This document shows positions 50,755-64,000 of a stretch of DNA of 64,000 bases, piece after piece. Within the stretch, counting starts at the first letter, position 1. Each line of letters opens with the position of its first letter. This stretch comes from Sinonovacula constricta (lineage: Eukaryota > Mollusca > Bivalvia > Cardiida > Solecurtidae), in the NCBI GenBank assembly GCA_007844125.1, contig CM017564.1:23120688-23184687 (forward strand), in the 5' to 3' direction. A program made the position numbers and the translations under genes. Below the pieces are notes generated by a model. That model did no database searches. It had not been told where the DNA came from and saw only the letters and a list, made by a program, of their open reading frames with translations.

Positions 50755-51160
50755 AACTAAATAAGAATATCCTCTCTCTTCTAAAGACTATGTGGACATA
50801 ATTTTTCAATGTCGTCAATAATTTCGTCATAACTAATCCAGGAAAACGTCATATAGGCAGTATTTATTCAGATAGATCGGATTTCTTTTAACTGCTTGCT
50901 TTTTAGAAACCTTTCATAAAGGGCGAGGTTGTAGCTCAGTAAAACCGGTTAAACCAGCCCAGTTGGTCCATATTGCCGACTGGCCGTTCTATGGCGGTAA
51001 CTGTCGGGTTTGATCTTTTTGTTATTTTACTCATCGCAGATTTCTTCTTACTTTCACAACTGGTTTGCATGCTTTGTCTTGTTCTTTTTCAAATTTTGGT
51101 ATATGTTGCAATGCTCATAGGCATTTGTCATATATTCTTACCAGAGTTTTTTAAAATCTG
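50755..51160 (+). mobile_element. Core-GGTAACTG element, subfamily B (copy 2 of 22,285)
   Basis: Same insertion as 22,285-22,682, inherited by both copies; core 50,920-51,003. The 62-codon frame at 50,973-51,161 lies wholly inside the element tail and is not a gene. Confidence 0.75.
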
Positions 51161-51164
51161 AATT

Positions 51165-51285
51165 ACCTATAGACAAATACATACAGACTAAATGTTAAAG
51201 TGACATAAAAACAGAAACGAGACCTTACAAACAAATAAGAAAACCAACAGTTACCACCTTGGAACGGTCAGTCGTCAAGTCACCA
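51165..51285 (-). mobile_element. Core-GGTAACTG fragment (copy 2 of 22,694)
   Basis: Inverted fragment directly after the previous element, as in copy 1. Confidence 0.7.
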
Positions 51286-52997
51286 TAGGCTCCATTACTA
51301 TAACCTTTCCTGAACTTGTTTAATAAATGTTGTTTTTAATGACAAGTCGTGTCAGAGCATTTATTTATGTTATCCTTTGATATGGTACTTAACAGACCTC
51401 TCGGGGCGTGGTATAGGTGTTAACTATATACAGATAAGGTATTTTAAATATGATCCTACCGATGTGTATACCTCTTTGTCTTGTGTATAAAATGAAATCC
51501 AGTTAAAAATTAATAATCTAGTGTCATATGCCAGGACGGATTCAGATGAAACACACACATTATGCTTGTTATATCTTTTCAATTTTCTCATCACTAATTA
51601 ACAGAATGAATGACTATAATATGACTATAAATTACCTGAAATGTTAATAGGGCATGCTTTGCTCCGATTTTGTCATACTAGGCCAGGTTCATTGCCCTTC
51701 ATGTAAATGGGTTTTTAGACGAACTGTTTCGTGTTATTTTTGTCATTTTGTAATACCTTGTTTAAATGTTTTACGTATAAAAGTTTACTCACAAAGCAAC
51801 TGTCTACTGTGATCATGTACTAATCACTCGCTATTTAAAAATCTGAAAAGAAATTGAGCCTCTGCAAATTTTACGCAAGTAGTCACGGGAAAGGATAAAA
51901 GTAATAATACTCCACAATACATCAAAGAACCCTGTGAATGGAGAACTAATTGTAATTAGTTATTTTAGTCTGTCATCCACAATGTTTTTTAAGATTCTAT
52001 TTCTGGATGATACCATCTATAATGGACCAAAGTAATTTCTTAATTTCGTATGAAAGTATTGTTAGTCTATTGAGCAAATACTTTTTCCACACCAATAAAT
52101 CTTGACTCTAGAATCACTATTTTTACTTGCAGTTTCATAGAAGATTGAAATAGTTTATATCAATGTTGGTATCTGAAATTAATGAGTATGGCATGCCTTA
52201 TTATGATTTTCGGCGTTAGGACAAATATCTTTTCTTCAATCATGTGGTAAAAAAATTGTTTCAGATTTTATCTAATAGGCGTCCATAATTTATTGGAAAA
52301 TCAGGTGTCAGGCGATGTCCCTGTGTTAAGATTTTTAAACTAAATGTTTATTTCACACATACACTACTAAACACATTTCACTACATTTAAAATGTACAGT
52401 TTTTATATATTTGTTCCGCTTTCTAAATTGAAGATCAATAAAATGATAAATAATATTGGTAGTGCCAAAACAATGGTAAAGTAAAGTAAATGTAAACATT
52501 CGAAAAGTTTCTTGAATTGAACACCTGAAACAAAATAGAAAAAAAACTATAAGTATTTTCTTCGATAAATTATTACATATTTGATTTACCTTATAAGTGG
52601 TGATAATTACAGTGCCAATCAAATAAAAGGAAGATAAGCGATACATGTGAAAACTTATAAATCAAAGGAAATGTGTATCTGTGTGTGTGCGCTCGCGCAC
52701 GCGAGTATGCGTTTGATAGTGTTATAATTGTCTTCGGCAAGGAGAAAACGATTTAAGTATTTACTTAAGACAAAAAGGCGAAAGGGAATTAATCTTCTTT
52801 CTTAGACTTTGTCTTAGAAAAGTAGTTGGTACTTAATTAAAGTTATGGCGCAAATTCATGGTCATTATAAATCTTTGATTATTGAATTGACGCTTTAAAC
52901 GTTATAGATTAGTCATTTAAAATACCAAGGTTGTACATTTCAAAATTTTATTTTTGTGGCGTTAAAACATAAAGGTTAAGAAGAAATATTTATATAC

Positions 52998-53374
52998 GAA
53001 AGGGTATTTCTTCTATACTCTGTTTTCGCCAACAATATTTGCCATTATCCTTCCAACTACCATTGCAAGTATTTAATTTTCGACACTCGTTTGACCACAA
53101 AGGGCGCGTTCTTCGAAGCATGGTAGCAATATTAACACTTATTCAATATTCAATAAAGTCTTTAATTGATCTACGTTTTACACGTTGTTTTCATGAACGA
53201 ACAAAATGTTGTTTAGATTTTTTATATTTATTTGATACGTATTTGTGTGCTTCTGGAATAGTATTTTTACTGTTTATAATTTGGGTTAAGTAGGCTTTTG
53301 GCATTTTTCTTTATTCTTTTTCTAAATGTATTTGAAAAAGCAACACGAATCTCATTTGTGTACCATGCAGAGTC
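52998..53374 (+). other. Copy-2-only 377-bp insertion with 84-codon frame
   Basis: Copy 1 reads TTTATATACATTTGATATAT at about 24,529. Copy 2 splits this after TATATAC with 377 bp that begins GAAAGGGTATTTCTTC and ends ACCATGCAGAGTC. A plus frame at 53,039-53,293 is open (84 codons) but starts without an ATG and ends in a hydrophobic stretch (GIVFLLFIIWVK) with no known domain. No target duplication or inverted termini were found. Confidence 0.7.
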
Positions 53375-54034
53375 ATTTGATATATTACCTTTTTTGAATT
53401 TTTAAAACTTATAATGATTTGAAAAATTTATGTCTGTCACCAAATTTTCAATTCATTAGAACCTGCCAATTGGTTCCTGACACTATTAGTTGTTCACAAA
53501 AAATTGAGATATTAGAATACTAAACACATGTAAATGTTCTTCGAATGCTGCTGATCTCACTGAACAATAATTAGTTGTATTATTTCCTTTCACTTACCTT
53601 TATCTGTTATTTTATGAAACAAACACAGTAGCTACATTCTGAATAAGTATGTGAGCAAAATTACAACTTAATATGCCATAAACATGTGAATTGCAAACTG
53701 TCGTTTTACATTGCTTCTAATTTTACATTTTGTTTCACTTTTTTTACCAGACTATTATGGAAAATAACATAAAAAAGCAATCCTTTGCTTGTAAGAATAT
53801 GTAAAAATCGATTGTTAAATTCGGCGTTGTTTTTTTTTAATTTGTGTTAATTACTTGATGTGACACAAAATCATAATTTGAGCATATATGCATCTTTAAA
53901 AATGATTTAATACAATACACTAGTCTTAATTTTAATTTACGTGTACACATTGCATTTCTGATATATAAAACAGTGCGTATGTTTATAAATAATCATGCTA
54001 GCTGGTCTGAACGTCAGGTCTTTACTTTTCACTT

Positions 54035-54190
54035 GACGGGTTTCTTTTCTTCAGTGCGAGGTTAAAGCTTTTAGGACCTGTTTTGGCACCCTAAGGCTGT
54101 AACTGTGTGCTCTTCTCTAGCTTTATCTCGTGTCAGTTTTGTTGTAACTTTTACATTTGAATAATTTGTGAATACCTATGTCATGTGTTT
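54035..54190 (+). mobile_element. Degenerate core-GGTAACTG fragment (copy 2 of 25,180)
   Basis: Same fragment as in copy 1, with CAGTGCGAGGTTAAAGC and GGCTGTAACTGTGTGC. Confidence 0.5.
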
Positions 54191-54805
54191 GTTTAAATGT
54201 GGATACATTTTGCAAAACTCATACCTTATCATATTTCCTGATTAAATACCTAATGCAGATGTGCTGCTCCTCCCAGACATTTGTCTAAAGCCAACATCGG
54301 CTTATAAGACTATAAGTTTATCTGTGATGTATACAAACAAACACACACTTTCTAATTTCAGATTATGTTAAAGAATATGCACATTTGTATTTGCAGAACT
54401 ATCCAGTATGCTCTCTTTTATCAAGACAAATTGAAAGATTTTAATTTTTAAACCTCTGTCGCAGCATGATATATTGCAGGAGACACGAAGGCTACATTTG
54501 ACTTCTAAAAGTTTAATGTCGTAAAAAGGTTTCACTCCTCGCATTGTAATACCATGACACGTTAACCCAGACAGCTTGGACTCGTGTGTCTTTTAACAAA
54601 CAAGTTAATGTTTTATCACTTTCCCTTCGCATCTGCAGTATGGTTCTGACATCTGGAGTCCATTTATTTCTGTTCATGTCATTCTTGTACTGTATTTTGT
54701 CAGGGCCATTTTATGTTATTTGAATGCATCCACAAAGCTAACACTATGTTTTGAGACAGCTAGAATTCAATTGTTTGCAGTACACAAGGATGGCATTGGT
54801 GAAGA

Positions 54806-55076
54806 TTAGTTACCGGACCTGGTCGGTAGAGCGTTGGCTTCAGGTAAGGGAAGCCCCGGGTTCGACCTCGGGCCGCGACATACCAATAATCGGTAAAAAT
54901 GGTAGTGGTATAGTTCCCTTGGTAAAACTCTAGCAAATATAAAGGTAGTTTCACGACTGATTGGCTCGGTGTAAGAATAATGTGACTGGGTGTGATATTA
55001 TGCCAGGTGTCCAAGGCATGCTATACACAATGAAGGCAGCACTTTATCTGCTTCAAGTGGACATCATCTCCAGATA
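54806..55076 (+). mobile_element. tRNA-derived SINE (copy 2)
   Basis: Counterpart of 25,945-26,215. Its D-arm-like GGTCGGTAGAGC is closer to tRNA than the copy 1 sequence. Box B GGTTCGACCTC lies at 54,859-54,869. Confidence 0.65.
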
Positions 55077-56400
55077 ACTAAAATGCTCTTGGTAGGACGA
55101 TAAACCCAGTAAACTACACATCGCTAAATACATTTTTCTCTTCACATATATGTATGAAGTCAAAGTACCCGGACATTTTACCCAACAAATAATACAACAA
55201 CAACTTATAAAACCAAATTATTACATTGTTTGCTATTTGCTATATCTAACAAAATAAATTTCCCAAAATCATAAATAAAATATTACACACCGTAAAAACA
55301 TAAAAGATGTGCTTACACCAAATGATTACACCAAATTGTTTCGTGTAAAAATATCGTATTCTAGACACATCCTTAGTGCAATATTTATTACGACATAAAT
55401 GGTATCTAATATGATGTATGAATTTTATCTGATTTGTTTTTGCTTCATTCGAAAATTGAAGTTTAGACGTTTAGCATTGTTAAATTAATTAATTATGTTT
55501 AGTGACATAAATGACGACCGAATTGTGAACATTTACCACTTTTTAACGTCGGACCTCGCAGTCCATATTAAGGCTTATGTAGATGATGTTTAAATAATGT
55601 ATGTTAAACTATATATGTTGTTTATATCTTGCAGAGAAAATTATTCAATAAAAAGACACACATAGGTTATTAGTTTTTTTTATATTTTCAATAGAACTTT
55701 AGCTAAAAGTTTTTAAGAAAATATATATATTCTCTTCGTACCATTAAATTTATCGCAATGTATATCAGGTTTGAAGTATACAAGATCTATGTGTTGTTGT
55801 CTGCATTCTCCATCCAGCAGATGCACACAGAAAGAGACTTTGTAGTGCAATTATGTATGCGTAGACATACATTGTACACAACGAGGAAATAAGGAAATTA
55901 TGGTCAACTTCATGTTCTAAAATACAATGAACTGGTAATAATTAAAATAAAAAACATCCGACACTAAATAAAATGACAAAATATGTTGACAATATTTTAT
56001 CTGTAAAAACATAGCATCGGTTGTAAAAAGCATAGAAATTTAGCATGTGCCTGGTATTGTCGCTTATTATTTAAAACATATGGAAGTGGTGAAAACTTGT
56101 CTTCATATCTAAATTGTGTTAGAATCAGTACAAAACCCACACCAATTGTATAATGGCACTTTCAAATGTTTTTTCTATTAATGTTTTATTTCTTTCTTAC
56201 CTTATAACGGGGTTCTATATGAATTTTCTCATCCTTAAACCATGTGTTAATGAATAATAGTATTGAAAACAATACATTCTTGCTTGCACAATGATGACTT
56301 TCAACAGCCAAGACATGATTTATAACGCTAAATGATACGTAAACATCCAGTATCAATATAAGTTATTTTGACGAACTACAAAAACTGCAATCGATGCTTT

Positions 56401-56544
56401 AATAAAGTCAGACAACGACAGTAAATGTATCGATACATGAATACAGTCAGACAACGGCAGTAACTGTATCGATACATTAATAAAGTCAGAAAACGACAGT
56501 AACTGTATCGATATATTGATAAAGTCAGAAAAAGACAGTAAGTG
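56401..56544. repeat. 39-bp minisatellite, copy 2
   Basis: Identical by eye to 27,533-27,676. Confidence 0.9.
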
Positions 56545-58209
56545 AAACAAACGACATACATTTATATTTACATCTTTGCAAGCTAAGCAAAAACAATTAA
56601 GAAAACACTTAACTTCTACGATTATTTTATAAGTCTAAAGTAATAAAATTTTGTAACTAAAATATTAATGTACTGAAACTTTGAATATTTGTAAAATAGA
56701 AACAAATAGAAATGGAACAAAAAAATATAATATATTGTATTGAGCAATTTAGCAAGCAATTTAAAGCTTAGTATTAATATTTAAGTCTTTAAACAGAGTT
56801 AAGAAACGCAATTAAGAGTTTCCTAAAGCCTTTTAAAATATAAATGCACAATAAAGATATATTCTGTAAACATGTTAAACGATTGTTTTTATTGTTTTTA
56901 GAAAGCAAAATATACATGTACCTCTTTTATATTTGACGTAAAATTGGAAAAAAATTGAAGAAATTAAACTACGAAATTATAGTTAAATAAGTATGCATGG
57001 AAATTTGTTTCAAATTTATATCAAAAGGCAATTTTCTTGAGTCTTATGCTAGAGAGTAACTATTACAAGTTCGATAAATCAAGAAAGAAAAAATAAGATA
57101 TATTTTTACAACCAGCACTTAGTAATACTTTCTAATTCCCCATCTTTGCTTGAATATTAATTACAACAGTTCGCCATCATGTCAGAAAGTACGTTTGTAT
57201 GATTTTATAAGGAATTTAGAATGTCTGGATCAAATATCGATAGAGGAATGAACCCTCATATACAGGCATTTGATGCTCACAGAATAAAGCAACAACATAT
57301 TAAAATCATTAGTTCTCTACCTAATACTACAAACAACAGATGCTATTACGTCATGGCAATTTTATTGATAGGAATAAAAGGCAGATGATTTAGTTTATAT
57401 ATTACTTGTTTGATAATTCATAGAAGGTAATTCAAATAAAGCTGGAAATTAAGTGGATCATGTTTTAGATGTTGCAGCTGTTGTGTAAATGATAATTACT
57501 GGTATTAGGACAAAGGAATGCTGTTCTATTATCACTTTTTATTTAATGTTCATAGGTATAACATTCTTTCTTTTAGCAAACACCAGAATATTTTGATCCC
57601 TAGAAATAAAACAAGAAGAAACACAACACATCTGTAGAAATGTAAATTAATATCACTCATCTATCATGCTGACTATAAAGATTCATGACATCACATTAGT
57701 GTTTTTTCTTGAGAACACGAGATATCCACAACATGATGCAATGAAGTTAATATAATTCTTTTCCTGGTCTGATTTTGTCTGGTTTTGCTCAATGCATCGC
57801 CCTTTAAGTGTAAATTTATAATTGGGAATGTCAGGAAGAATTAATGCCTCATACGTTTTCATAGATTTAAGCAAACCGTAATTTTGAATATCACACAAGC
57901 ATCTTTAGGATATTGTACTTCAGCAAATAAAAAAGTAAAGATGCAGAAAAAGTAAATGCTAGCGCATCTCTTTTTTTTTGTCATCTAGTTATAAAAAACA
58001 TTAATAGAAGATTTATCAATTGTTGTCAAACAGAATGGCTCATCTTAGCTTGCAGCAAGCATTTTTTATTATATTACAAACATTGGTTTAGGATATTTCT
58101 GTCCAGTTAACTTAATTCAGTTCGTCCTTTAAATTGCATTAAAATTCATGAGGCTTTAAAGCAAAAAAAAAATACAATTACAAAATAGAAATAAAGTGAC
58201 AAAGGACTT

Positions 58210-58620
<411 letters not shown>

Positions 58621-60907
58621 GACAGCGTTGAATTGTACTTAGGCATACAGTAATTGAGCAATATGTAAACATATTTTTGTCTACTCTTCTAAATAAAATA
58701 TGGTTATTAACATCCCCAAGCATATTAAAATTTACCATAGTAAAACTTATTGATATAGAACATGTTATTAAACATTTGCCGTATATCAAGACTTTTAACG
58801 TCCCGGTGCTTTACATAAGCATATGTTTTACACCTGAAAACATAATTCAATATAATATCAATATGATATAAAATACAAAACAAAAATATACTAAAAGGAA
58901 AGTTTCAGATGCATTTTATGCTAACTGTTCTTATTTTCTAACACAAATGCAATTTAAAAGCAATTGAAAGAGAATATCGTAGTTAAGAATGTCATAAGAA
59001 ATAGATAATACATCTTTTTTGGATTCAGTTAACAATTATAGTGAATGCTTTACATTTGTAGGGAGCTAGTGTTAAAAGCACATTTTTGTTAAAATTTTGG
59101 AATTCTGGCAAAGTATAACAAGAATGAAAGTTTGCAGTCAATGCTTTTACCTTTATACTATACAAAACATTAGCAAATAATTAAATGAAAAATATAACAT
59201 AAAATATTATCAGAAGTAACGTGCTCATACAATTTAAAGTTTGTAGATTAATTGACTGCGAGCTTATCAACCAATGTCATTACCTACGTAACGACACTTC
59301 ACAAAAAAAAAAAAACTTTGTTAATAATTCCTTAAATTACTCGGCCTATTATAGCGTTTGATCAAAGGATTTAAAGGTTCAAAAATATCAAGGGCTAAAT
59401 GCTTATAACTGTTATTCTAAAATGCAAAACAAAAACAATCGGCAATAACCAACTTTTGTATCGGTAGTTTTAATACATTTCTGGCATTCCTTTTAAAATT
59501 GCATTTACTCCAAGGTTTAAAAAAACGTAAATGCATATCCTTTCATTAAATGCTTTATAGCATTCAACTTTGATGTATCAATAAACATTTGAGAAGAATC
59601 ATTTATAAACTTGATTTATGTTCTGTTACGTCGTCCTGTGCTGATAAATCTTAAAAATGAACTTTTATAGTTTCAGAGTCGTATATCTGATCATTCAACA
59701 TGACACGGAACTGTAAATCTCCCGATGACAAACCCAAATGTGTTTTGCACAACAATCTAAATTTTCCCCAAGATTAAACCAGGGGAAATTAAAGAGGGAA
59801 CTTTAACATCGTCAAGTCGATCGTAAATTATTGTTTCTTTAGCAAAACTCTCAAGTGAAATTATAACTCAAGTGTATATTGTTTCTATTTACATAATTGC
59901 ACAACTATAAAATGATATGAAATTGGAAAGATATATCGATATCATGCTAAAACCATATCCTACTACATCGCTCATAGCAATTTAATTGTTATTTAATATA
60001 CAATGCTCCAAGGTGAACTATTTATATCCATCTCTTTAGCAAATTGTATTTGCCTCGGGTGTTTAAATCAATTGATAATAACACAATAATCTGCCTTTAA
60101 AAGCACATTTCATACAACTGTCAATACTACAGAAAATGTCCGAGATTTATATTCAGTTACTCAAGCTTATATAAATTGAAAATATTCGACCCTGAGGGCA
60201 TTCGCATCGCAATGTGAGTGAAAACTTAATTTATATCTGTGAACATACCCTGAATAAATTTAGCCCCACTTTATTTAAATGGGAGTTAGTTATGAAAATG
60301 ACAATATGGTATCAAAAGTGGAATACAAATATTTTTTTCTTCGTCATCAACAAATGGACCTGTCTATACAGATTAATATTATGCTTTAACAGTTCTAAGA
60401 TGAATCGCAAGTTTAACAATAGTGGTAGGTAAATAAAATATCTCAGACTTTGGCCAATTATTTTGTATTCTTAGTTGAAACAAAATCCACCAGTGTGTAA
60501 CTGACACATTGCAGCTGAAAACTGCGTAATATTATTTAAAACTGGATAGCTGTTCAAGATAAACTCGTTAATTAAAACGCATATTTGTAATTACATGAAC
60601 AATCATAAACACACGTAGATATTTTTTGAAAATCTATTTTTATGTGGTCTTTTCCTTATTTAGATCCAATTCTACTTAAATATACACTGTAATTGATCAT
60701 ACATAACTCCATTCATTTTACCAAATACTCTCTGTGCTTATTCGACACAAAGTGCTTAAAAGCCAGATGTTCTTGGCATGTGCTGGTATCCATAAAGGAC
60801 AACTTGAAGACAAAAGAAATAAAACAAGTTGTTTCAATTTTGAACCAAATGCTGCATACAGCCATTTATAAAAGGCTTATGTTAGAACTGATATTGCCTT
60901 TACTTGT

Positions 60908-61378
60908 GTCTGTGTGTATTTGTGCTCGTGTGTATTTATGTCTGTGTGTATTTGTGTCTGTTTGTATTTGTGTTTGCGTGTATTTGTGTCTGTGTGTATT
61001 TGTGTTTGTGTGTATTTGTGTATATTTGCATTTGTGTATGTGCGTATTTGTGTTTGTGTGTATTTGTGTCTGTGTGTATTTGTGTTTGTGTGTATTTGTG
61101 TATGTATGTATTTGTGTATGTGTTTATTTGTGTATGTATGTATTTGTGTCTGTGTGTATTTGTGTGTGTATTTGTGTTTGTGTGTTTTTGCGTTTGTGTT
61201 TATTCGAGTGTGTGTGTATTTGCATTTGTGTGTATTTGTGTATTTGTGTTTGTGTGTATTTGTGTCTGTGTGTTTTGTGTTTGTGTGTATCTGTGTCTGT
61301 TTGTATTTGTGAATGTGCTAATTTGTGTATGTGTGTATTTGTGTATGTGTGTATTTGTGTTTGTGTGTGTTTGTTTCT
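60908..61378. repeat. TGTGTATTTGTGTYTG minisatellite, expanded allele
   Basis: About 470 bp, roughly 29 units of 16 bp with TTTG/TCTG/TATG variants. All three plus frames stay open (Cys/Val/Tyr/Leu repeats, 60,693-61,440), because unit variants change length and shift frame without creating stops. Not a protein. Confidence 0.93.
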
Positions 61379-61394
61379 GTCACAAGTACTTGCT

Positions 61395-62419
61395 GCTTAC
61401 AGCAACTAAAGAAATCAAGCTAGGTAGAAATTTTGATTAGTTTTGCAAGCGAACCTAGTGTGTGGGGTTAATCAGAAATAAATTAATCAAATACCATGAT
61501 TAGTATATTTTTTGCACAAAAATAAAATAAAGCCTCTTTTTTAAAACGTGTCCCGATTAGCTAGTTGGTCGTCATAGTGAGTTCAAGTATATTACTGCTA
61601 TGTCTATTGAAAAATGTAATATACAGAATATCTTTCATGAGTGTTTATTTGATAGTTTTTTTATGAATACCTCTACTGAAATCTTCGTATTGTCATTATA
61701 TACACATGTGACTGAAACTTACGCCAAAGTTCAAATGCATACCTCCGCTGTTCAAAGTGGTTCCTAGCAAACCATTTGGATTTATTTAAACGTAGAATCA
61801 CGACAATTATAGCGTTTCATTTATCAAAATTTATTTTCTTACAACCTCATGTTTATATAAATGCCAAAATTAAAAACGGAAGAAAGCAATACGATGCCAA
61901 AATAAAATGCTTATTGCGTCATTCAAATGACGTCATACTAGTCAATTCAAATGTGTATACACGTGTTGTGTCTTGCTGTGTAAACACTGTTTTCCTCAAC
62001 TTTCAATGAGAATCAGTTTCTACAAGTCATTTTATTTTTCTCGGTGGTTAGATTTGTGGAGACATGGAATTAACTTTTGTTTTGGTGTTTATGGATTTAG
62101 AAATTTCCCCTATGAATTTGTAAAGCAAAAATGTTAATGCTACCATGTACCTACATAGAGAGTGCACATCAAACAGATGGAATAGTGTTACAATTTGAGA
62201 ATTGGAGGAATATGATAGTGGTTGTAGAAGATGATTGCATAACAACAATATGTTTTCTATGTTGTTTTTCATTACAGTGGCTGTAATTAGTATTTCATGT
62301 TAATTTAATGGCCCCGAATCTGCATTCTCGGTTATCGGGAACGTTGTTATCGGACAGCTTTTGAATAAAAAACATACTTTCACGCACTATGGTTTGATAA
62401 ACGTTTCTTTGCGAAGAGT
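61395..62419. mobile_element. Copy-2-only 1,025-bp insertion flanked by CTTGCT
   Basis: Copy 1 has one CTTGCT (CTTGCTTTGTTCACC, about 32,760). Copy 2 has it at 61,389-61,394 and again at 62,420-62,425, enclosing 1,025 bp of sequence not found elsewhere in the window. The block begins GCTTACAGCAACTAAAG and ends GTTTCTTTGCGAAGAGT, with no obvious inverted termini. It contains a CRE palindrome TGACGTCA near 61,928 and a 77-codon frame (61,776-62,009) with no known motif. The flanking repeat suggests a target duplication, so an insertion, but it is short. Confidence 0.6.
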
Positions 62420-64000
62420 CTTGCTTTGTTCACCATTTGTACCATCACTTTAGGTAGTTTGTGTATAAAATGACAACATCTTTCTGGATTTTTCAAATTG
62501 ACCCATTACTTCGGTGTTTATGTAACTCTGCGAATATCCCTCAGATTCTTGCCCTAAACTGTAATCGACTAAGAATTCAATATAAATGGTGTTGTTTGCA
62601 AAAAGGGCGTATGAATACAAAAACAACTCACACGCTATGCTTTACGTGAGATTATGTATGTAGTTACATATGATATTTATGTTAATATTTAGTCACTACA
62701 GGAGAGCAAGTTATGTAGTAATGTATTGTATATTTTGTTGTATTAATATTATCTAGTGCACTTATTGTGTTATATTTCATTTTTTACATATTTGTGTCAG
62801 ATTGTAAATTACTGGAAGAACTGGAAAACATTATCTGTTTGCCTTTGGTGTAGACTGTCAACGCCTGCTTCTGGAGGTCTACCTCAATGCTAAGAACAGA
62901 TGAGGTCATTTCAACTAGATGCTTCTATACCTCTTAGCGAATACAACTTATGATCCGACAATGATTTCGGAAACATCAAGCAAATCGTCACCATATTATT
63001 TTTTAATGTCGTAAATTGAAGTCGTAAAATGTGCAAATCGATCTCGTTCACTCGAGCGGTGTTGGCAGTCGTGATAATCTGATTAACGACACATGTATAA
63101 CTAGGCCACATAGTGCTGGACTGATTAAGAAAGGTGTAAAATTGTTTGTTGGTTCTGAAATAACTGGTCAGATCACGGGTAGCAGGGTGTCCCGTTTCCG
63201 AGGTTGATTGACATTAAAATTAAGAAAACATACAATGGTCTGGGAAAAGTGCTCCACAAAGCGGGCTGCTCCGCTTAGGGGAGGGAGGTGCTCTTTTAGC
63301 GAAGCTTTACTGCATAGTACACTTAATGTAATAAAGCATTGAATTGAATTATGACTTTAGCTCTAAACGTCAAATTAAATTCAGTTCAACCTTGAAATAC
63401 ACATTAATACAACCTTCGTGATCATTGAGTTGAGACGTTAGAATATGGATAAAAAGGTCTCGCGTTCCTACCTCTGGAAAGACCACACAATGTTTATCTT
63501 ACGCATAACAATTTCTTGGCCTTGCTCAAGAAAAGTACTGTTTACATAAAATCAAATTTACTCACATAATTAAATCTGACAGAGGATGAAAGAAACAACT
63601 GAACACAGCATGCACTTAAGTGAAAACCTATTATCTCGTTCATCATATTCGTAATTTACAACGCAATACTCTTAGGTCGATGTAAAAGATGTAAAATAAA
63701 TGAAACTCTCAACAAAGTTACAAAAGATAAAATGAGATTCAATTATCAAATTTTTACTAGAAAGGGGTTTTGTTGGGTAAAGGACATCCAAAGAAGACCA
63801 TGTTATAGCAAATAAATATTTTCAAGTAATACAATACTTTTTTTATAAATTGATCCGCTTTTTTGCAAGATTTTAACTTGCCAATCACAAATTTAGTTTG
63901 ACGATTGATAATGGTTTTGTGCCAATTTAATGTGAACATTGAATAGAAAGTGGAGAGGTATAAATTGAACAAAGAAAATACATGGTTTACATATTTATTT

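Noticed and set aside
60693..61440. 238-, 178- and 132-codon frames rich in Cys/Val
   Set aside because: All three plus frames are open across a TG-rich minisatellite; this is a composition effect.

Overview
This window looks like AT-rich, gene-poor, repeat-dense metazoan nuclear DNA. The evidence is the absence of any long open reading frame, Pol III-style SINE heads, short terminal-inverted-repeat elements with target duplications, many micro- and minisatellites, and a large segmental duplication. An invertebrate, possibly a bivalve or other mollusc, would fit, but no sequence in the window proves a taxon. I recognise no intact protein-coding gene, rRNA, functional tRNA or CRISPR array. Almost every open frame over 60 codons is low-complexity repeat translation, lies inside a mobile element, or decays between the two duplicate copies.

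Layout. Positions 1-12,530 are single-copy accessory DNA. They hold a hAT-like MITE (202-439), an old direct duplication (about 2,230-3,020 and 3,690-4,800) with CTGT-rich cores, a broken mariner-type transposase N-terminus (3,257-3,452), a MITE with long inverted termini and ~9-bp target duplications (5,235-5,617), a ~950-bp purine-rich tract (7,187-8,132), and a 40-bp-unit minisatellite with 80-bp higher-order structure (9,664-10,310). Positions 12,531-34,357 are copy 1 of a >21-kb segmental duplication. Positions 34,358-42,983 are an unduplicated spacer with a tRNA-like SINE head, a possible broken AT-hook-like reading frame, several interspersed elements and a second, inverted copy of the long-TIR MITE (42,158-42,409). 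Positions 42,984-64,000 are copy 2 of the duplication, in direct orientation, still matching copy 1 where the window ends.

The most informative feature is the duplicate pair itself. Each copy acts as an empty-site control for insertions in the other. It shows two copy-1-only insertions of a previously unnamed interspersed family (here 'core-GGTAACTG family', at least ten fragments in 64 kb, two tail subfamilies), a copy-1-only block that makes one arm of a 3-kb-spaced inverted repeat, two copy-2-only insertions (377 bp and 1,025 bp), and minisatellites that expanded in opposite copies. Uncollapsed haplotypes in the assembly are a serious alternative to a true genomic duplication.

All boundaries and similarities were judged by eye. 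Database identity and percent divergence were not computed.
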